A stretch of 64,000 nucleotides of DNA from Chitinophagaceae bacterium (GTDB taxonomy: Bacteria > Bacteroidota > Bacteroidia > Chitinophagales > Chitinophagaceae). A model generated the notes under the pieces. That model was not told the DNA's origin. It did no database searches and saw only the letters and a program-made list of their open reading frames with translations. Within the stretch, counting starts at the first letter, position 1, and each line of letters starts with the position of its first letter. The position numbers and the translations under genes are program-made. The DNA is taken from NCBI GenBank assembly GCA_947504605.1, contig CANNJE010000004.1, forward strand, positions 1 through 64,000, given 5' to 3'. Below are positions 1 to 8,755 of this stretch, in pieces.

Positions 1-1
1 A

Positions 2-988
2 GAAGCATCTCAATTGGAAGGAAGCAAAGCTTATGCTAAAGCTTTTATGGAGCGTAACCATATTCCAACAGCAGCTTACATGGAATTTACAGCCGAAAAT
101 TTTGACGAGGGCCTGAATTATATTCAGCAACATTCTTTGCCCATCGTTTTAAAAGCAGATGGTTTAGCTGCAGGTAAAGGTGTACTTATCTGTCAGTCAC
201 ATATTGAAGCCTCAGCGGAATTTGAATTGATGATTCACAGGAAAAAATTTGGAGATGCAGGAACCAAAGTGGTTGTAGAAGAGTTTTTGAAAGGAATTGA
301 AATGAGTGTTTTTGCTTTAACAGACGGCAAAAATTATGTGTTGCTTCCCGAAGCAAAAGATTATAAAAGAGTAGGAGAAGGTGATACGGGGTTAAATACC
401 GGGGGGATGGGAGCTGTGAGCCCGTTGCCTTTTTTTGACCAAACCCTCAGAGAAAAAATTGTTAGTAGAATTGTAGAGCCTACTGTTTTGGGGTTACAAA
501 AAGAGAATTTGGATTATAAAGGGTTTATATTTTTTGGTTTGATGATTGATAATACAGAGCCAATGGTTATTGAATATAATTGCCGTATGGGAGATCCTGA
601 AACAGAAGTTGTTGTATGCAGGCTCAAAAATGACCTTGTTGCCTTATTATTGGCTACAGCGGAGCAAAAATTAGGTGATATTGAAATACAAACTGATGAA
701 CGTTCTGTTGTTACAATGGTAGCTGTAAGTGGTGGTTATCCAGGCGATTATGAGAAAGAGATATTGATTGAAGGCCTGGGAACTCATGAAACCGATGACA
801 CTATTGTTTTTCATTCGGGAACAAAGCAAATTGGGGATAAGGTTGTAACAAATGGAGGCAGAGTATTGGCAGTTACTTCATTTGGGAAGGATATCAATGA
901 AGCGGCATTAAAATCAAAAGAATTGCTGCGCAATATTCACTTTGAAGGCATTAATTACCGCCGTGATATTGGGTATGAATTTTTTTGA
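2..988 (+). CDS. purD: phosphoribosylamine--glycine ligase (GARS), 5' end cut by window
   Basis: This enzyme joins glycine to 5-phosphoribosylamine using ATP in the second step of de novo purine synthesis, in the cytosol. The reading frame is open from base 2, so the gene starts before the window; about 328 of the roughly 425 residues usual for the family are visible. Visible parts are most of the ATP-grasp domain, with the LKADGLAAGKGV segment near the left edge, the GEGDTGLNTGGMGAVSP stretch, and the EYNCRMGDPET motif that supplies metal and ATP ligands, followed by the C-terminal domain. An internal TTG at base 14 is in frame but is not the real start. The gene stands alone; the next gene, mreB, has its own promoter. 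Confidence 0.96.
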   Translation, partial: EASQLEGSKAYAKAFMERNHIPTAAYMEFTAENFDEGLNYIQQHSLPIVLKADGLAAGKGVLICQSHIEASAEFELMIHRKKFGDAGTKVVVEEFLKGIEMSVFALTDGKNYVLLPEAKDYKRVGEGDTGLNTGGMGAVSPLPFFDQTLREKIVSRIVEPTVLGLQKENLDYKGFIFFGLMIDNTEPMVIEYNCRMGDPETEVVVCRLKNDLVALLLATAEQKLGDIEIQTDERSVVTMVAVSGGYPGDYEKEILIEGLGTHETDDTIVFHSGTKQIGDKVVTNGGRVLAVTSFGKDINEAALKSKELLRNIHFEGINYRRDIGYEFF

Positions 989-1146
989 TTTAGTGGGGAT
1001 TATAACATGGAGGAATAAACGAAAATTAAATCATTAAAGCCCCCATTTTTTGCCAAAAGCTAATTTTATTAGCAGGCAACTTCTTTCAGAGTGCTGAAAG
1101 CCTTTCTGAATAAAGGTTATTTGTTTGAGAAATATTTTATTTTGCG

Positions 1147-1177
1147 TTGTTAAATCCAATATTTTACTTCAACTTTG
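1147..1177 (+). promoter_or_regulatory. candidate promoter of the mreB operon
   Basis: A TTG at 1147-1149 is followed after 20 bases by CAACTTTG at 1170-1177. This matches the Bacteroidota pattern of TTTG or TTG around -33 and TAnnTTTG around -7, with one mismatch (CA instead of TA). It predicts a start near 1184 and a leader of about 33 bases before the mreB ATG. Seen by eye; not tested. Confidence 0.5.
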
Positions 1178-1216
1178 CTACCATTCACACTTATATAAGT
1201 TTTCACATAAAAAAAC

Positions 1217-2242
1217 ATGGGAATTTTTAATTTTTTCACACAAGAAATCGCAATTGATCTAGGAACTGCCAATACGCTTATCATACATAATGATGAGGTT
1301 GTTGTGAATGAACCTTCGATAGTTGCTCTAGATAGAAATAATCCAAAAAATTTACTGGCTGTGGGTAAAAAGGCATTGATGATGCACGAGAAGACCCACG
1401 AAAGTATTCGCACCGTCCGTCCGTTGAGGGATGGTGTAATAGCAGATTTTAATGCTGCAGAGCTTATGATCAGGGAACTGATTAAACTTGTTTATAAGAA
1501 AAAACCACTGTTTGCTCCAAGTTGGAGGATGATGATTTGTATTCCAAGCAGCATTACCGAAGTAGAAAAACGTGCTGTTAGAGATAGTGCAGAGCAGGCT
1601 GGAGCTAAAGAAGTATACTTGATTCATGAACCTATGGCAGCAGCCTTGGGTATAGGTATAGATGTGGAAGAGCCAGTAGGAAATATGATTATTGATATTG
1701 GTGGTGGTACAACAGGCATTACGGTTATTGCCCTTGCGGGTATCGTTTGCGATCAAAGTATCCGTATTGCTGGTGATGAATTTACAGCAGATATCATGGA
1801 AGCTCTTCGCCGTTATCATAGTTTGTTAATTGGAGAGCGTACAGCAGAACAAATTAAAATTCAGGTAGGTGCAGCTATGAAAGATCTGGACAATCCGCCA
1901 GATGATATTCCTGTAAATGGTCGTGATCTTGTAACAGGTATTCCAAAGCAAGTAATGGTAAGTTATCAGGAAATAGCAGAGGCTTTGGATAAAAGCATTT
2001 TTAAAATTGAAGAAGCCATCTTAAAAGCATTGGAAACAACCCCTCCAGAACTCGCAGCAGATATTTATCGCCGTGGTTTGTATATCACAGGTGGCGGCGC
2101 ATTGTTGAGGGGATTGGATAAAAGATTGGCCGCTAAAATTAAATTACCTGTTCATGTTGCAGACGATCCGCTTAAAAGCGTTGTTAGAGGAACAGGGATT
2201 GCACTTAAAAATTACGACAGGTTCCCGTTTGTAATGAGATAA
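1217..2242 (+). CDS. mreB: rod shape-determining protein MreB
   Basis: MreB is the bacterial actin homologue. It polymerises on the inner membrane and guides the elongation machinery (RodA, PBP2, MreC, MreD). The 341 residues are full length. The N-terminal phosphate-1 loop IDLGTANTLI, the VVVNEPSIVALD strand, the phosphate-2 loop DIGGGTTGITVI and the C-terminal GGGALLRGLD adenosine motif are all visible. It is the first gene of the complete mreB-mreC-mreD-PBP2-rodA elongation cluster. The 89 bases to mreC hold a strong palindrome. The ATG at 1217 opens directly into the conserved MreB N-terminus, and a promoter-like motif lies about 40 bases upstream. Confidence 0.97.
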   Translation: MGIFNFFTQEIAIDLGTANTLIIHNDEVVVNEPSIVALDRNNPKNLLAVGKKALMMHEKTHESIRTVRPLRDGVIADFNAAELMIRELIKLVYKKKPLFAPSWRMMICIPSSITEVEKRAVRDSAEQAGAKEVYLIHEPMAAALGIGIDVEEPVGNMIIDIGGGTTGITVIALAGIVCDQSIRIAGDEFTADIMEALRRYHSLLIGERTAEQIKIQVGAAMKDLDNPPDDIPVNGRDLVTGIPKQVMVSYQEIAEALDKSIFKIEEAILKALETTPPELAADIYRRGLYITGGGALLRGLDKRLAAKIKLPVHVADDPLKSVVRGTGIALKNYDRFPFVMR

Positions 2243-2262
2243 CACATTTAATAAAAAATTCT

Positions 2263-2308
2263 AAATTCTAAATCCTAAATTGGCAATTCATTTTAGGATT
2301 TAGAATTT
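2263..2308. repeat. 17-bp perfect inverted repeat between mreB and mreC
   Basis: Positions 2263-2279 and 2292-2308 are exact inverted copies of each other (17 of 17) around a 12-base spacer. A partial direct repeat of the AAATTCTA unit lies at its left. There is no T-run typical of a full terminator, though the stem is A/T rich. It may be an operon-internal hairpin that tunes expression downstream of mreB, or a small dispersed palindromic element. Confidence 0.7.
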
Positions 2309-2331
2309 TAACTTTAAATATTCTCCCCCCG

Positions 2332-3189
2332 GTGCGTAATATCTTTTTGTTCATCCGCCGTTATTTTAACTTCCTGCTGTTTCTATTACTTCAGGTACTT
2401 TCCATCTTTCTGATTGTTCAATACAGCAATTATCATCAGGCTATGTTTGGAAACAGTGCCAATCGTATTACTGGAAAGGTGAATGAGCAATACAATAAAA
2501 TTGAGTACTATTTTCAGCTAAAAAGAACCAACGACTCGCTGTTAAAAGCCAATGAGATGTTATACAATAAACTTGCTTCTAATTTTAATTTGCCCGACAG
2601 TGGCAGTAAGCAGGTAATAGATACCATCAAGATAGATTCCATTGTTCAATACAGAAAATTTAATTATCTCTCTGCAAAAGTGGTAGCCAATTCCATAACC
2701 ACCCAAAGTAATTTTGTTGTTTTACAAAGTACCAATGCTGCACAAATGAGGGTAGGGATGGGTATCGTTGATCCCAATAATTCGGTGGTAGGCGCCATTA
2801 CCGAAATTAATGGAGAGTTTGTAGTAGTAATGAGCCTGCTTCATAAAGACAGCCGCATTAGTGGAAAATTATTAAAAACCGGGGAAACGGGCACTGTGTT
2901 ATGGGATGGGAAATATCCAAATCTGGTAACACTTTCTGGTATTCCCAAAAGTACAAAAGTAGCAAAAGGTGATAGTGTAATTACAAGTGGTTTCAGTACC
3001 ATTTTCCCCAAAGGCTTATTGATAGGCAGGATTGACGAAGTTTTTCTTGAAAAATCAACCAATAATTTTAAAATCGTTGTGCGTACTGCGGCAAATTTTC
3101 ATAATCTTGAATATGCGTATGCAATTAATAATTCGCAACAGCCGGTAATAGATCAGTTAATAAAAAATGCAGAAAAAATAAGTAAGTAA
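2332..3189 (+). CDS. mreC: rod shape-determining protein MreC
   Basis: MreC is a bitopic membrane protein that links cytoplasmic MreB to the periplasmic PBP2 and activates septum-independent wall synthesis. The 285-residue protein has a short basic cytoplasmic start, one membrane segment at about residues 12-30, a helical coiled-coil stretch at about 55-90, and the two beta-barrel domains typical of MreC (about 105-265). The chosen start is a GTG at 2332, which gives the expected short basic N-terminus before the membrane helix; no ATG fits better. It lies between mreB and mreD in the usual order, and mreD begins 11 bases after its stop. Confidence 0.94.
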   Translation: MRNIFLFIRRYFNFLLFLLLQVLSIFLIVQYSNYHQAMFGNSANRITGKVNEQYNKIEYYFQLKRTNDSLLKANEMLYNKLASNFNLPDSGSKQVIDTIKIDSIVQYRKFNYLSAKVVANSITTQSNFVVLQSTNAAQMRVGMGIVDPNNSVVGAITEINGEFVVVMSLLHKDSRISGKLLKTGETGTVLWDGKYPNLVTLSGIPKSTKVAKGDSVITSGFSTIFPKGLLIGRIDEVFLEKSTNNFKIVVRTAANFHNLEYAYAINNSQQPVIDQLIKNAEKISK

Positions 3190-3199
3190 GGGAATATCC

Positions 3200-3733
3200 A
3201 TGAGTAGTTTAGTAAAAAATATAATTCGGTTTATGTTGTTTATCCTGATACAGGTATTTGTATTAGACAGGATACATTTGCATCAGATGGTTACCCCCTA
3301 TCTTTATTTTTTATTCATTCTTTGGCTGCCATTTAAGTTACAGCGTAGCTGGCTTATGATCTTTGCTTTCCTTTTAGGATTCACGCTTGATAGTTTTCGC
3401 CACCAGCCGGGTTTTCACGCTGCCGCCTGTGTTCTTATTGCTTATTTACGTCCGTTTTTAATTAATTTACTTATACCTCAGGAAGGTTTTGAAACAAATT
3501 ACGAAGAGCCATCTATTTCTAGTATGGGAGGCATTTTGCCTTATACTATTTATATTGGTGTGTTTGCATTTATGCACAATGCTTGGTTGTTCTTGTTGGA
3601 AGCCTGGCAGTTTGGCAATATCTGGTACTTTTTGGTGAAAACTGTTTTATCTACCCTAATCTCGTTATTACTTATTATTATTACAGACATGATATTTGTA
3701 CGGAAACAAAAGTTTCGGACCAATACCATTTAA
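3200..3733 (+). CDS. mreD: rod shape-determining protein MreD-like membrane protein
   Basis: MreD is a small polytopic inner-membrane protein of the elongasome. The 177 residues form about five hydrophobic segments, and the protein ends with a basic tail (VRKQKFR). MreD sequences diverge strongly, so the assignment rests on size, topology and its place directly between mreC and PBP2. The ATG lies 11 bases after the mreC stop, which suggests coupled transcription. The conserved LGFTLDSF segment at about residues 58-65 fits the family, in which an acidic residue sits inside the membrane. Confidence 0.88.
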   Translation: MSSLVKNIIRFMLFILIQVFVLDRIHLHQMVTPYLYFLFILWLPFKLQRSWLMIFAFLLGFTLDSFRHQPGFHAAACVLIAYLRPFLINLLIPQEGFETNYEEPSISSMGGILPYTIYIGVFAFMHNAWLFLLEAWQFGNIWYFLVKTVLSTLISLLLIIITDMIFVRKQKFRTNTI

Positions 3734-3804
3734 GTAGGGGGGGCTGTATATAATTGATAAGAGTTTTATAAAAAAATTATTCATTTATTTTCTCAAAATA
3801 AACA

Positions 3805-5940
3805 ATGCCAGTTTTTAATCAATCAAGAAAAAATGTTGTACAGCTAATGCTAGTTGCGATGTTTTTGATCATTATTGGCAGATTGCTCGTACTTCAGGTA
3901 TTTACTTCCAAGTATAAAATATTGGCAGATGATCAGGGTATTTTTAGAAAAGTTCTTTATCCTGAAAGAGGGATTATTATGGATCGAAATGGACTTCCCA
4001 TTTTGCAAAATACCGTTATCTACGACCTTATGGTTACACCTTCCAAAATTCGGGGAACAGATACGGCTATGTTGTGTGCCATTTTGGATATCGATACTTC
4101 CGAATTTAAAAAACGAATTGTAGCGGCTATCATAAAAAACAAAAGTTACAGAGCATCCGTTTTTGAAGCATTGCTTAGCGAGGAAAAAATGGCAAAAATT
4201 AGCGAGAATCTCTACAAGTTTTCGCCCGGTTATTATCTGCAGGAAAGGCCTGTACGTAAATATCCGTTTGAAGCTGCTGCCAATGTTTTAGGTTATCTAG
4301 CAGAAGTAGACACCAATTTTTTGCGTAAGCATTTAAATGAAGGCTATGTAGCAGGAGATTATGCCGGGATGACGGGCTTGGAAAGAAGTTATGAAAAAGT
4401 ATTGATGGGCGATCGTGGTATTGAATATTGGAAAAAGGACAACAAGAATAGGCTAACAGAAAGATGGGAAAACGGACGTTTTGATACAACTGCAACAGCA
4501 GGACATAATCTTTATACATCCCTTGATATAAAACTTCAGGAGTTTGGCGAAAAATTAATGGAAAACAAATTGGGTTCCATTGTAGCCATCGATCCCAAGA
4601 CGGGTGGTATATTGGCAATGATAAGTGCCCCAACTTATAAACCACAATTGCTTACAGGAGCTGAACGCCGAAAGAATTTTTCGCAATTATTCCGAAATCC
4701 TGCATTGCCCTTGTTAAACCGAACTGTAAGTGCTTCTTATTCGCCTGGTTCAACATTTAAAACACTGCAGGCATTGGTAGGTTTACATGAAGGGGTAATC
4801 ACTCCTGATTTTCAGGTTACTTGTTCAGGGGCATTTTATGGCTGTGGTAGCGGTAGGCCTATGCGTTGCCTTGATATTGGAACTTTTGATCTTCGTAATG
4901 CAATCAGGCTCTCCGATAACACCTATTTCGCAACTGTAATGCAACGGGTTATTAACAATCCTAAATATCCTAATGTAGATAGTAGTCTGGCAGTTTGGGA
5001 TCGTTATATGTATGCTTTTGGTTTAGGGCATCGCCTTGGTGTAGATGTTCCTTCTGAGAAAAAAGGATATATACCTACCCCTGCTTTTTATAATAAATCC
5101 TTTGGCGAAGGGCATTGGAATTATTGCAGTTTCAGATCAGTTAGTATTGGACAGGGAGAAGTGGATGTTACCCCATTACAGGTTGCCAACGAAATGGCGT
5201 TTATTGCCAATAAGGGATGGTATATTATCCCTCATGTGGTAGATAGTATAGATGGGGGTGATAAGTTTGGGGTTTTAGATAAATATAAGGAAAGGCATCG
5301 TGTCATCGACATTCCGGATTCATTGTTTGATGTGGTGCATGACGGCATGCAAGCAGTTGTTGATGGAGGTACAGGTTTGGGAGCAAGAGTAAAAGATATA
5401 CAGATTTGTGGCAAAACTGGTACAGTAGAAAATTCTATCAGAGGTGTAGCACAACCGAACCATACTTTCTTTTGTGCATTTGCCCCAAGGGATAATCCTA
5501 AAATTGCGATTATGTGTGTGATAGAAAACAGTGGCCGTTACGGAGGTACTTATCCTGCACCAATTGTAGGCTTAATGATAGAAAAATACCTGAATGATAC
5601 ACTTGCTAGTATAGCAAGAGAACAACAAGCAGAAGCTATGAGCAAACTGAACCTTATTCCATCAAGAATAAATCAGGAACTTCGTCGTCAGGACTCTCTA
5701 AGTCATTCAAAGGACTCTACATATTTATTATCTAAAGGCTATATAAAATTAATTAAGGATACTATTGGCCTTGAAGACAGCGAAGACGATGAAGACCTTC
5801 GTAGGCCAAAGATGGTGGATAATAGAAATAAAAAGGGAAAAGAAAAAGATACTCCAAAGCAAGTACAGGTGCAGCCGGCTATTTTACCCGACAAACAAAA
5901 AAACACACAACCAGATTCTTCGAAAAATAAAAATCGCTAA
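3805..5940 (+). CDS. mrdA: penicillin-binding protein 2, peptidoglycan transpeptidase
   Basis: This class B PBP cross-links peptidoglycan during elongation, with RodA as its glycosyltransferase partner. The 711 residues hold one N-terminal membrane segment (about 12-32), the PBP dimerisation domain, and a transpeptidase domain with all three active-site motifs: S316-T-F-K, S370-D-N and K537-T-G. The last 80 or so residues (about 630-711) are rich in Lys, Asp, Gln and Ser and look disordered. This tail lies beyond the catalytic domain and is probably lineage specific. The stop is followed by rodA after 11 bases, so the two are surely co-transcribed. Beta-lactams of the mecillinam type target this family. 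Confidence 0.95.
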   Translation: MPVFNQSRKNVVQLMLVAMFLIIIGRLLVLQVFTSKYKILADDQGIFRKVLYPERGIIMDRNGLPILQNTVIYDLMVTPSKIRGTDTAMLCAILDIDTSEFKKRIVAAIIKNKSYRASVFEALLSEEKMAKISENLYKFSPGYYLQERPVRKYPFEAAANVLGYLAEVDTNFLRKHLNEGYVAGDYAGMTGLERSYEKVLMGDRGIEYWKKDNKNRLTERWENGRFDTTATAGHNLYTSLDIKLQEFGEKLMENKLGSIVAIDPKTGGILAMISAPTYKPQLLTGAERRKNFSQLFRNPALPLLNRTVSASYSPGSTFKTLQALVGLHEGVITPDFQVTCSGAFYGCGSGRPMRCLDIGTFDLRNAIRLSDNTYFATVMQRVINNPKYPNVDSSLAVWDRYMYAFGLGHRLGVDVPSEKKGYIPTPAFYNKSFGEGHWNYCSFRSVSIGQGEVDVTPLQVANEMAFIANKGWYIIPHVVDSIDGGDKFGVLDKYKERHRVIDIPDSLFDVVHDGMQAVVDGGTGLGARVKDIQICGKTGTVENSIRGVAQPNHTFFCAFAPRDNPKIAIMCVIENSGRYGGTYPAPIVGLMIEKYLNDTLASIAREQQAEAMSKLNLIPSRINQELRRQDSLSHSKDSTYLLSKGYIKLIKDTIGLEDSEDDEDLRRPKMVDNRNKKGKEKDTPKQVQVQPAILPDKQKNTQPDSSKNKNR

Positions 5941-5951
5941 CCATTTTAAAA

Positions 5952-7319
5952 ATGTATCAGAAAAACCCTTCTATAACTAAAGGCATCGACTGGTTGATGG
6001 TATGGCTTTATATATCACTGATATTATTTGGGCTGGTTTGTATTTTTACTGTTGAGTATAATACAAATGATGACGTGCTTCAAACATTGCTTGGGTTTAA
6101 AAAAGAATATAGCAAACAATTTTATTTTTTTATTATCAGCTTGGTTGTTGCCATTTTTGTATTGCTTACCGATAGTAAGTTTTTTACAGCCACGGCCAAC
6201 CTTGGCTATGCATTTGGAATACTTTTAATTCTTGCAACATTTGTAGTGGGGAAAGAAGTAGGAGGTTCTAAAAGTTGGATACCACTGGGATTTATGAATT
6301 TGCAACCAGTTGAATTATGTAAAATATTTACTTCACTTGCTCTAGCTAAGTTCCTTTCATTACCTGAAACAAATTTTACTAAAACAAAGTCGCAACTAAT
6401 AGCAGCAGCCATTGCTTTTGCTCCGGCAATTCTTTCTGTATTGCAAAGCGAACCAGGAGCAGCAATTGTATACTTCTCTTTTATTATAGCATTTTACAGA
6501 GAAGGTCTTCCAGCTATTTACATCACTTTGATGTTTTCGCTCACTGTTCTAATAATAGCAAGTATAGTAATGCCTCCCAATACTTTACTGATTGTAATAA
6601 CTACAATTGGAGCCATTTTTATTTGGATATTAAAACGAAAAATAAAAAGAGATAAATCTATATTGTTGATAATTGTTGCAGCATGGACCTTAAGTGTTGG
6701 GGTACAAAAATTTATTGTTCCTGCACTTTTTCAGTCGGTTTTAAAACCACACCAAGTAGTAAGAATCCTGACAACTTTTGGTATGGATGATTATCAATTT
6801 AAAGATTCTGTAAGAAATGTGGCTATCCAAAATGAATATCGTAAACTAGGAACCAAAAAGAAAGGTAAAGACGAAAAAGTAGAAAGTTATAATGTTAAAC
6901 AATCCAAAATTGCCATTGGCAGCGGAGGGTTTACAGGAAAAGGTTTCTTAAAAGGAACACAAACCCGTGGCGATTTTGTACCTGCGCAAAACACTGATTT
7001 TATATTTTCATCAGTAGGAGAAAGTTTTGGATTTATTGGTTGCACGCTGTTGATGTTATTGTATTTTGGAATGATGCTTCGTATGGTTTTTATTGCAGAA
7101 CGACAGCGAAGTACTTTTTCAAGGGTGTATGCTTATTGTGTAACAGGTATTATGTTTTTTCACGTAGCATTAAATATTTGTATGACCCTTGGTATAGCAC
7201 CATCACCTGGTATTACACTGCCATTGTTAAGTTATGGAGGATCTTCCCTACTCACTTTTACCATCCTTATATTTATATTGATAAAGCTAGATGCTGACAG
7301 GCAAATGGTTTTACGTTAA
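5952..7319 (+). CDS. rodA: rod shape-determining protein RodA, SEDS glycosyltransferase
   Basis: RodA polymerises lipid II into glycan strands and works with PBP2 in the elongasome. The 455 residues form about ten membrane helices with the SEDS family features: the LQPVELCKI segment early, the GFTGKGFLKGTQTRGDFVPAQNTDFIFSS region late (split here by position: Gly/Lys-rich loop near residues 318-345), and the closing SPGITLPLLSYGGSSLL motif. The protein is longer than the E. coli version (about 370) because of an extended loop rich in Lys and charged residues at about residues 285-320. It ends the elongation operon; about 85 bases separate it from the next gene. Confidence 0.94.
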   Translation: MYQKNPSITKGIDWLMVWLYISLILFGLVCIFTVEYNTNDDVLQTLLGFKKEYSKQFYFFIISLVVAIFVLLTDSKFFTATANLGYAFGILLILATFVVGKEVGGSKSWIPLGFMNLQPVELCKIFTSLALAKFLSLPETNFTKTKSQLIAAAIAFAPAILSVLQSEPGAAIVYFSFIIAFYREGLPAIYITLMFSLTVLIIASIVMPPNTLLIVITTIGAIFIWILKRKIKRDKSILLIIVAAWTLSVGVQKFIVPALFQSVLKPHQVVRILTTFGMDDYQFKDSVRNVAIQNEYRKLGTKKKGKDEKVESYNVKQSKIAIGSGGFTGKGFLKGTQTRGDFVPAQNTDFIFSSVGESFGFIGCTLLMLLYFGMMLRMVFIAERQRSTFSRVYAYCVTGIMFFHVALNICMTLGIAPSPGITLPLLSYGGSSLLTFTILIFILIKLDADRQMVLR

Positions 7320-7405
7320 TAAGATACATGTAAGAGAATGTGTAAAAAATATTAAATAATCAACTCTGGGGATATAAATTAGCCCTATAAACGGGGGAAC
7401 GTGAT

Positions 7406-8149
7406 ATGAAAATAATTCCATTAAGTGAGGGAGCTTTTAGTATTGACAAATCAAAGGTCTTTGTACCATTTGATAAAGAGAAAGATAATTTGCAGGAGCG
7501 TGCAATTGGCAGCTTGTTGGTAGAGATACAGCCTTTTGTAGTGTTAACGAAAAGAGATATTATTCTACTAGATACCGGTCTCGGTTTTTCAAATCCGGAT
7601 GGTATTTTACAGATTCACCAAAACCTGATTGATAATGGCATTAACCCTATGGACGTTAGCAAAGTTTGGTTAAGCCATTTGCATAAAGACCATGTAGGAG
7701 GAGCAGCCAAAGAGGATAAAATATTAGGGAAGCAGTTCCTGAGTTTTCCGCAGGCTACATATTATGTAAATGCACAGGAATTGGATTTTGCACTTGAAAA
7801 AGGATCACCTTCTTATACTCCCGAAGAATTCTTAATATTAAAGAATGCAGAAAATGTTGTTTTTGTAGAAGGGGATGGACTCATAGATGATTATATACGG
7901 TATGAAACTACTGGGGCGCATTGTCCCTACCACATGGCTTTGTGGATTGAAGAAGACGATAAAATTATTTTTTTTGGTGCAGATGTGGCACCGCAATTAC
8001 AACAAATGAAAAGTAGGTTTGTGGCAAAGTATGATTACAACGGAAGAAAATGTATGGAACTTAGAACGCATTGGTGGAAACAAGCGCATGATGAACATTG
8101 GACCATGTTGTTTTATCATGATATAAAAACACCCTGGATAGCATTATAA
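7406..8149 (+). CDS. MBL-fold metallo-hydrolase
   Basis: A 247-residue metallo-beta-lactamase-fold protein of unknown substrate. The metal-binding motif H91-L-H93-K-D95-H96 is intact, H172 lies in a GAHCPYH context, and an Asp near residue 193 (FFGADVAP) can bridge the two metals. The LDTGLG stretch near residue 55 is the usual family strand. There is no signal peptide, so a cytosolic enzyme is likely. Families with this layout include lactonases, glyoxalase-II-like enzymes and others, and sequence reading alone cannot choose among them. It follows rodA in the same direction and is closed by a strong hairpin. Confidence 0.88.
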   Translation: MKIIPLSEGAFSIDKSKVFVPFDKEKDNLQERAIGSLLVEIQPFVVLTKRDIILLDTGLGFSNPDGILQIHQNLIDNGINPMDVSKVWLSHLHKDHVGGAAKEDKILGKQFLSFPQATYYVNAQELDFALEKGSPSYTPEEFLILKNAENVVFVEGDGLIDDYIRYETTGAHCPYHMALWIEEDDKIIFFGADVAPQLQQMKSRFVAKYDYNGRKCMELRTHWWKQAHDEHWTMLFYHDIKTPWIAL

Positions 8150-8150
8150 A

Positions 8151-8187
8151 AAACGAGGCCCGCCCTGAAAGAGCGGGCCGTTGTTAA
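8151..8187. terminator. bidirectional terminator between the MBL hydrolase and the Spy-like gene
   Basis: A GC-rich stem (8157-8163 with 8173-8179, 7 of 7 pairs) lies between convergent genes. On the minus strand it is followed by a run of Ts (8154-8148 region); the plus-strand T-run is weaker. It probably serves both the hydrolase and the sigma-factor operon that ends at 8284. Confidence 0.75.
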
Positions 8188-8283
8188 CCTATGAAAAACA
8201 CCTTATACAAAATTAGAATAAAATAATTCCGAAGCAAGATTTCTAAAGCATTTTTATACAAATCTTTAATAACAAATTTCAAA

Positions 8284-8709
8284 TTATTGCAAACCGTTTC
8301 TTCTCATTTGTGGGCGTGGTTTCATATTGTTTTGATTCTGTTGCCTCATGTTTTTTAAACGCTCCACTAGTTTTTTTCTGAACTCACCATCTTTTACGAA
8401 GAAATCATTGGTACGGTTTGCCCCCAGTATTTTAATAAAACGGTCCTGGTATTTCTTTTTGATATTCAACACTGCCTGCTGTCTTTCAATTTCATCTGCT
8501 TCATTTCTTACGCCTCTTATTTCATTGTCATATTGCTTATGAACAGGCCAGAATTTCTGTGCATCATCTTCAGTGAGGTTTAATTCACGAGTCATATAAG
8601 CTACATATAATGCTTCTATTTTTTGTTCCTTATTACCGCCGCCTGATCCAGGCTGTGCCTGAACAGAAAAGCCGCACAGGAGAAAAATGTATAATATAAA
8701 ATGTTTCAT
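8284..8709 (-). CDS. small exported Spy/CpxP-like protein
   Basis: A 141-residue exported protein with a clear signal peptide (about residues 1-18, ending in SVQA). The mature part is helical and highly charged. An ELNLTEDDAQKFWPVHKQY segment resembles the LTxxQ-type helices of periplasmic Spy/CpxP proteins, and the tail is rich in Gln, Asn and Arg. It is the last gene of a three-gene minus-strand operon after an ECF sigma factor and its probable anti-sigma factor, so it may be a sensor, co-regulator or target of that system. The family link is by general resemblance only and no function is proven. Confidence 0.75.
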   Translation of the reverse strand: MKHFILYIFLLCGFSVQAQPGSGGGNKEQKIEALYVAYMTRELNLTEDDAQKFWPVHKQYDNEIRGVRNEADEIERQQAVLNIKKKYQDRFIKILGANRTNDFFVKDGEFRKKLVERLKNMRQQNQNNMKPRPQMRRNGLQ

Positions 8710-8755
8710 GTTTTGTTATTTAGTGTAATCCATTCGCAGTAATTCAGGGGATTAT

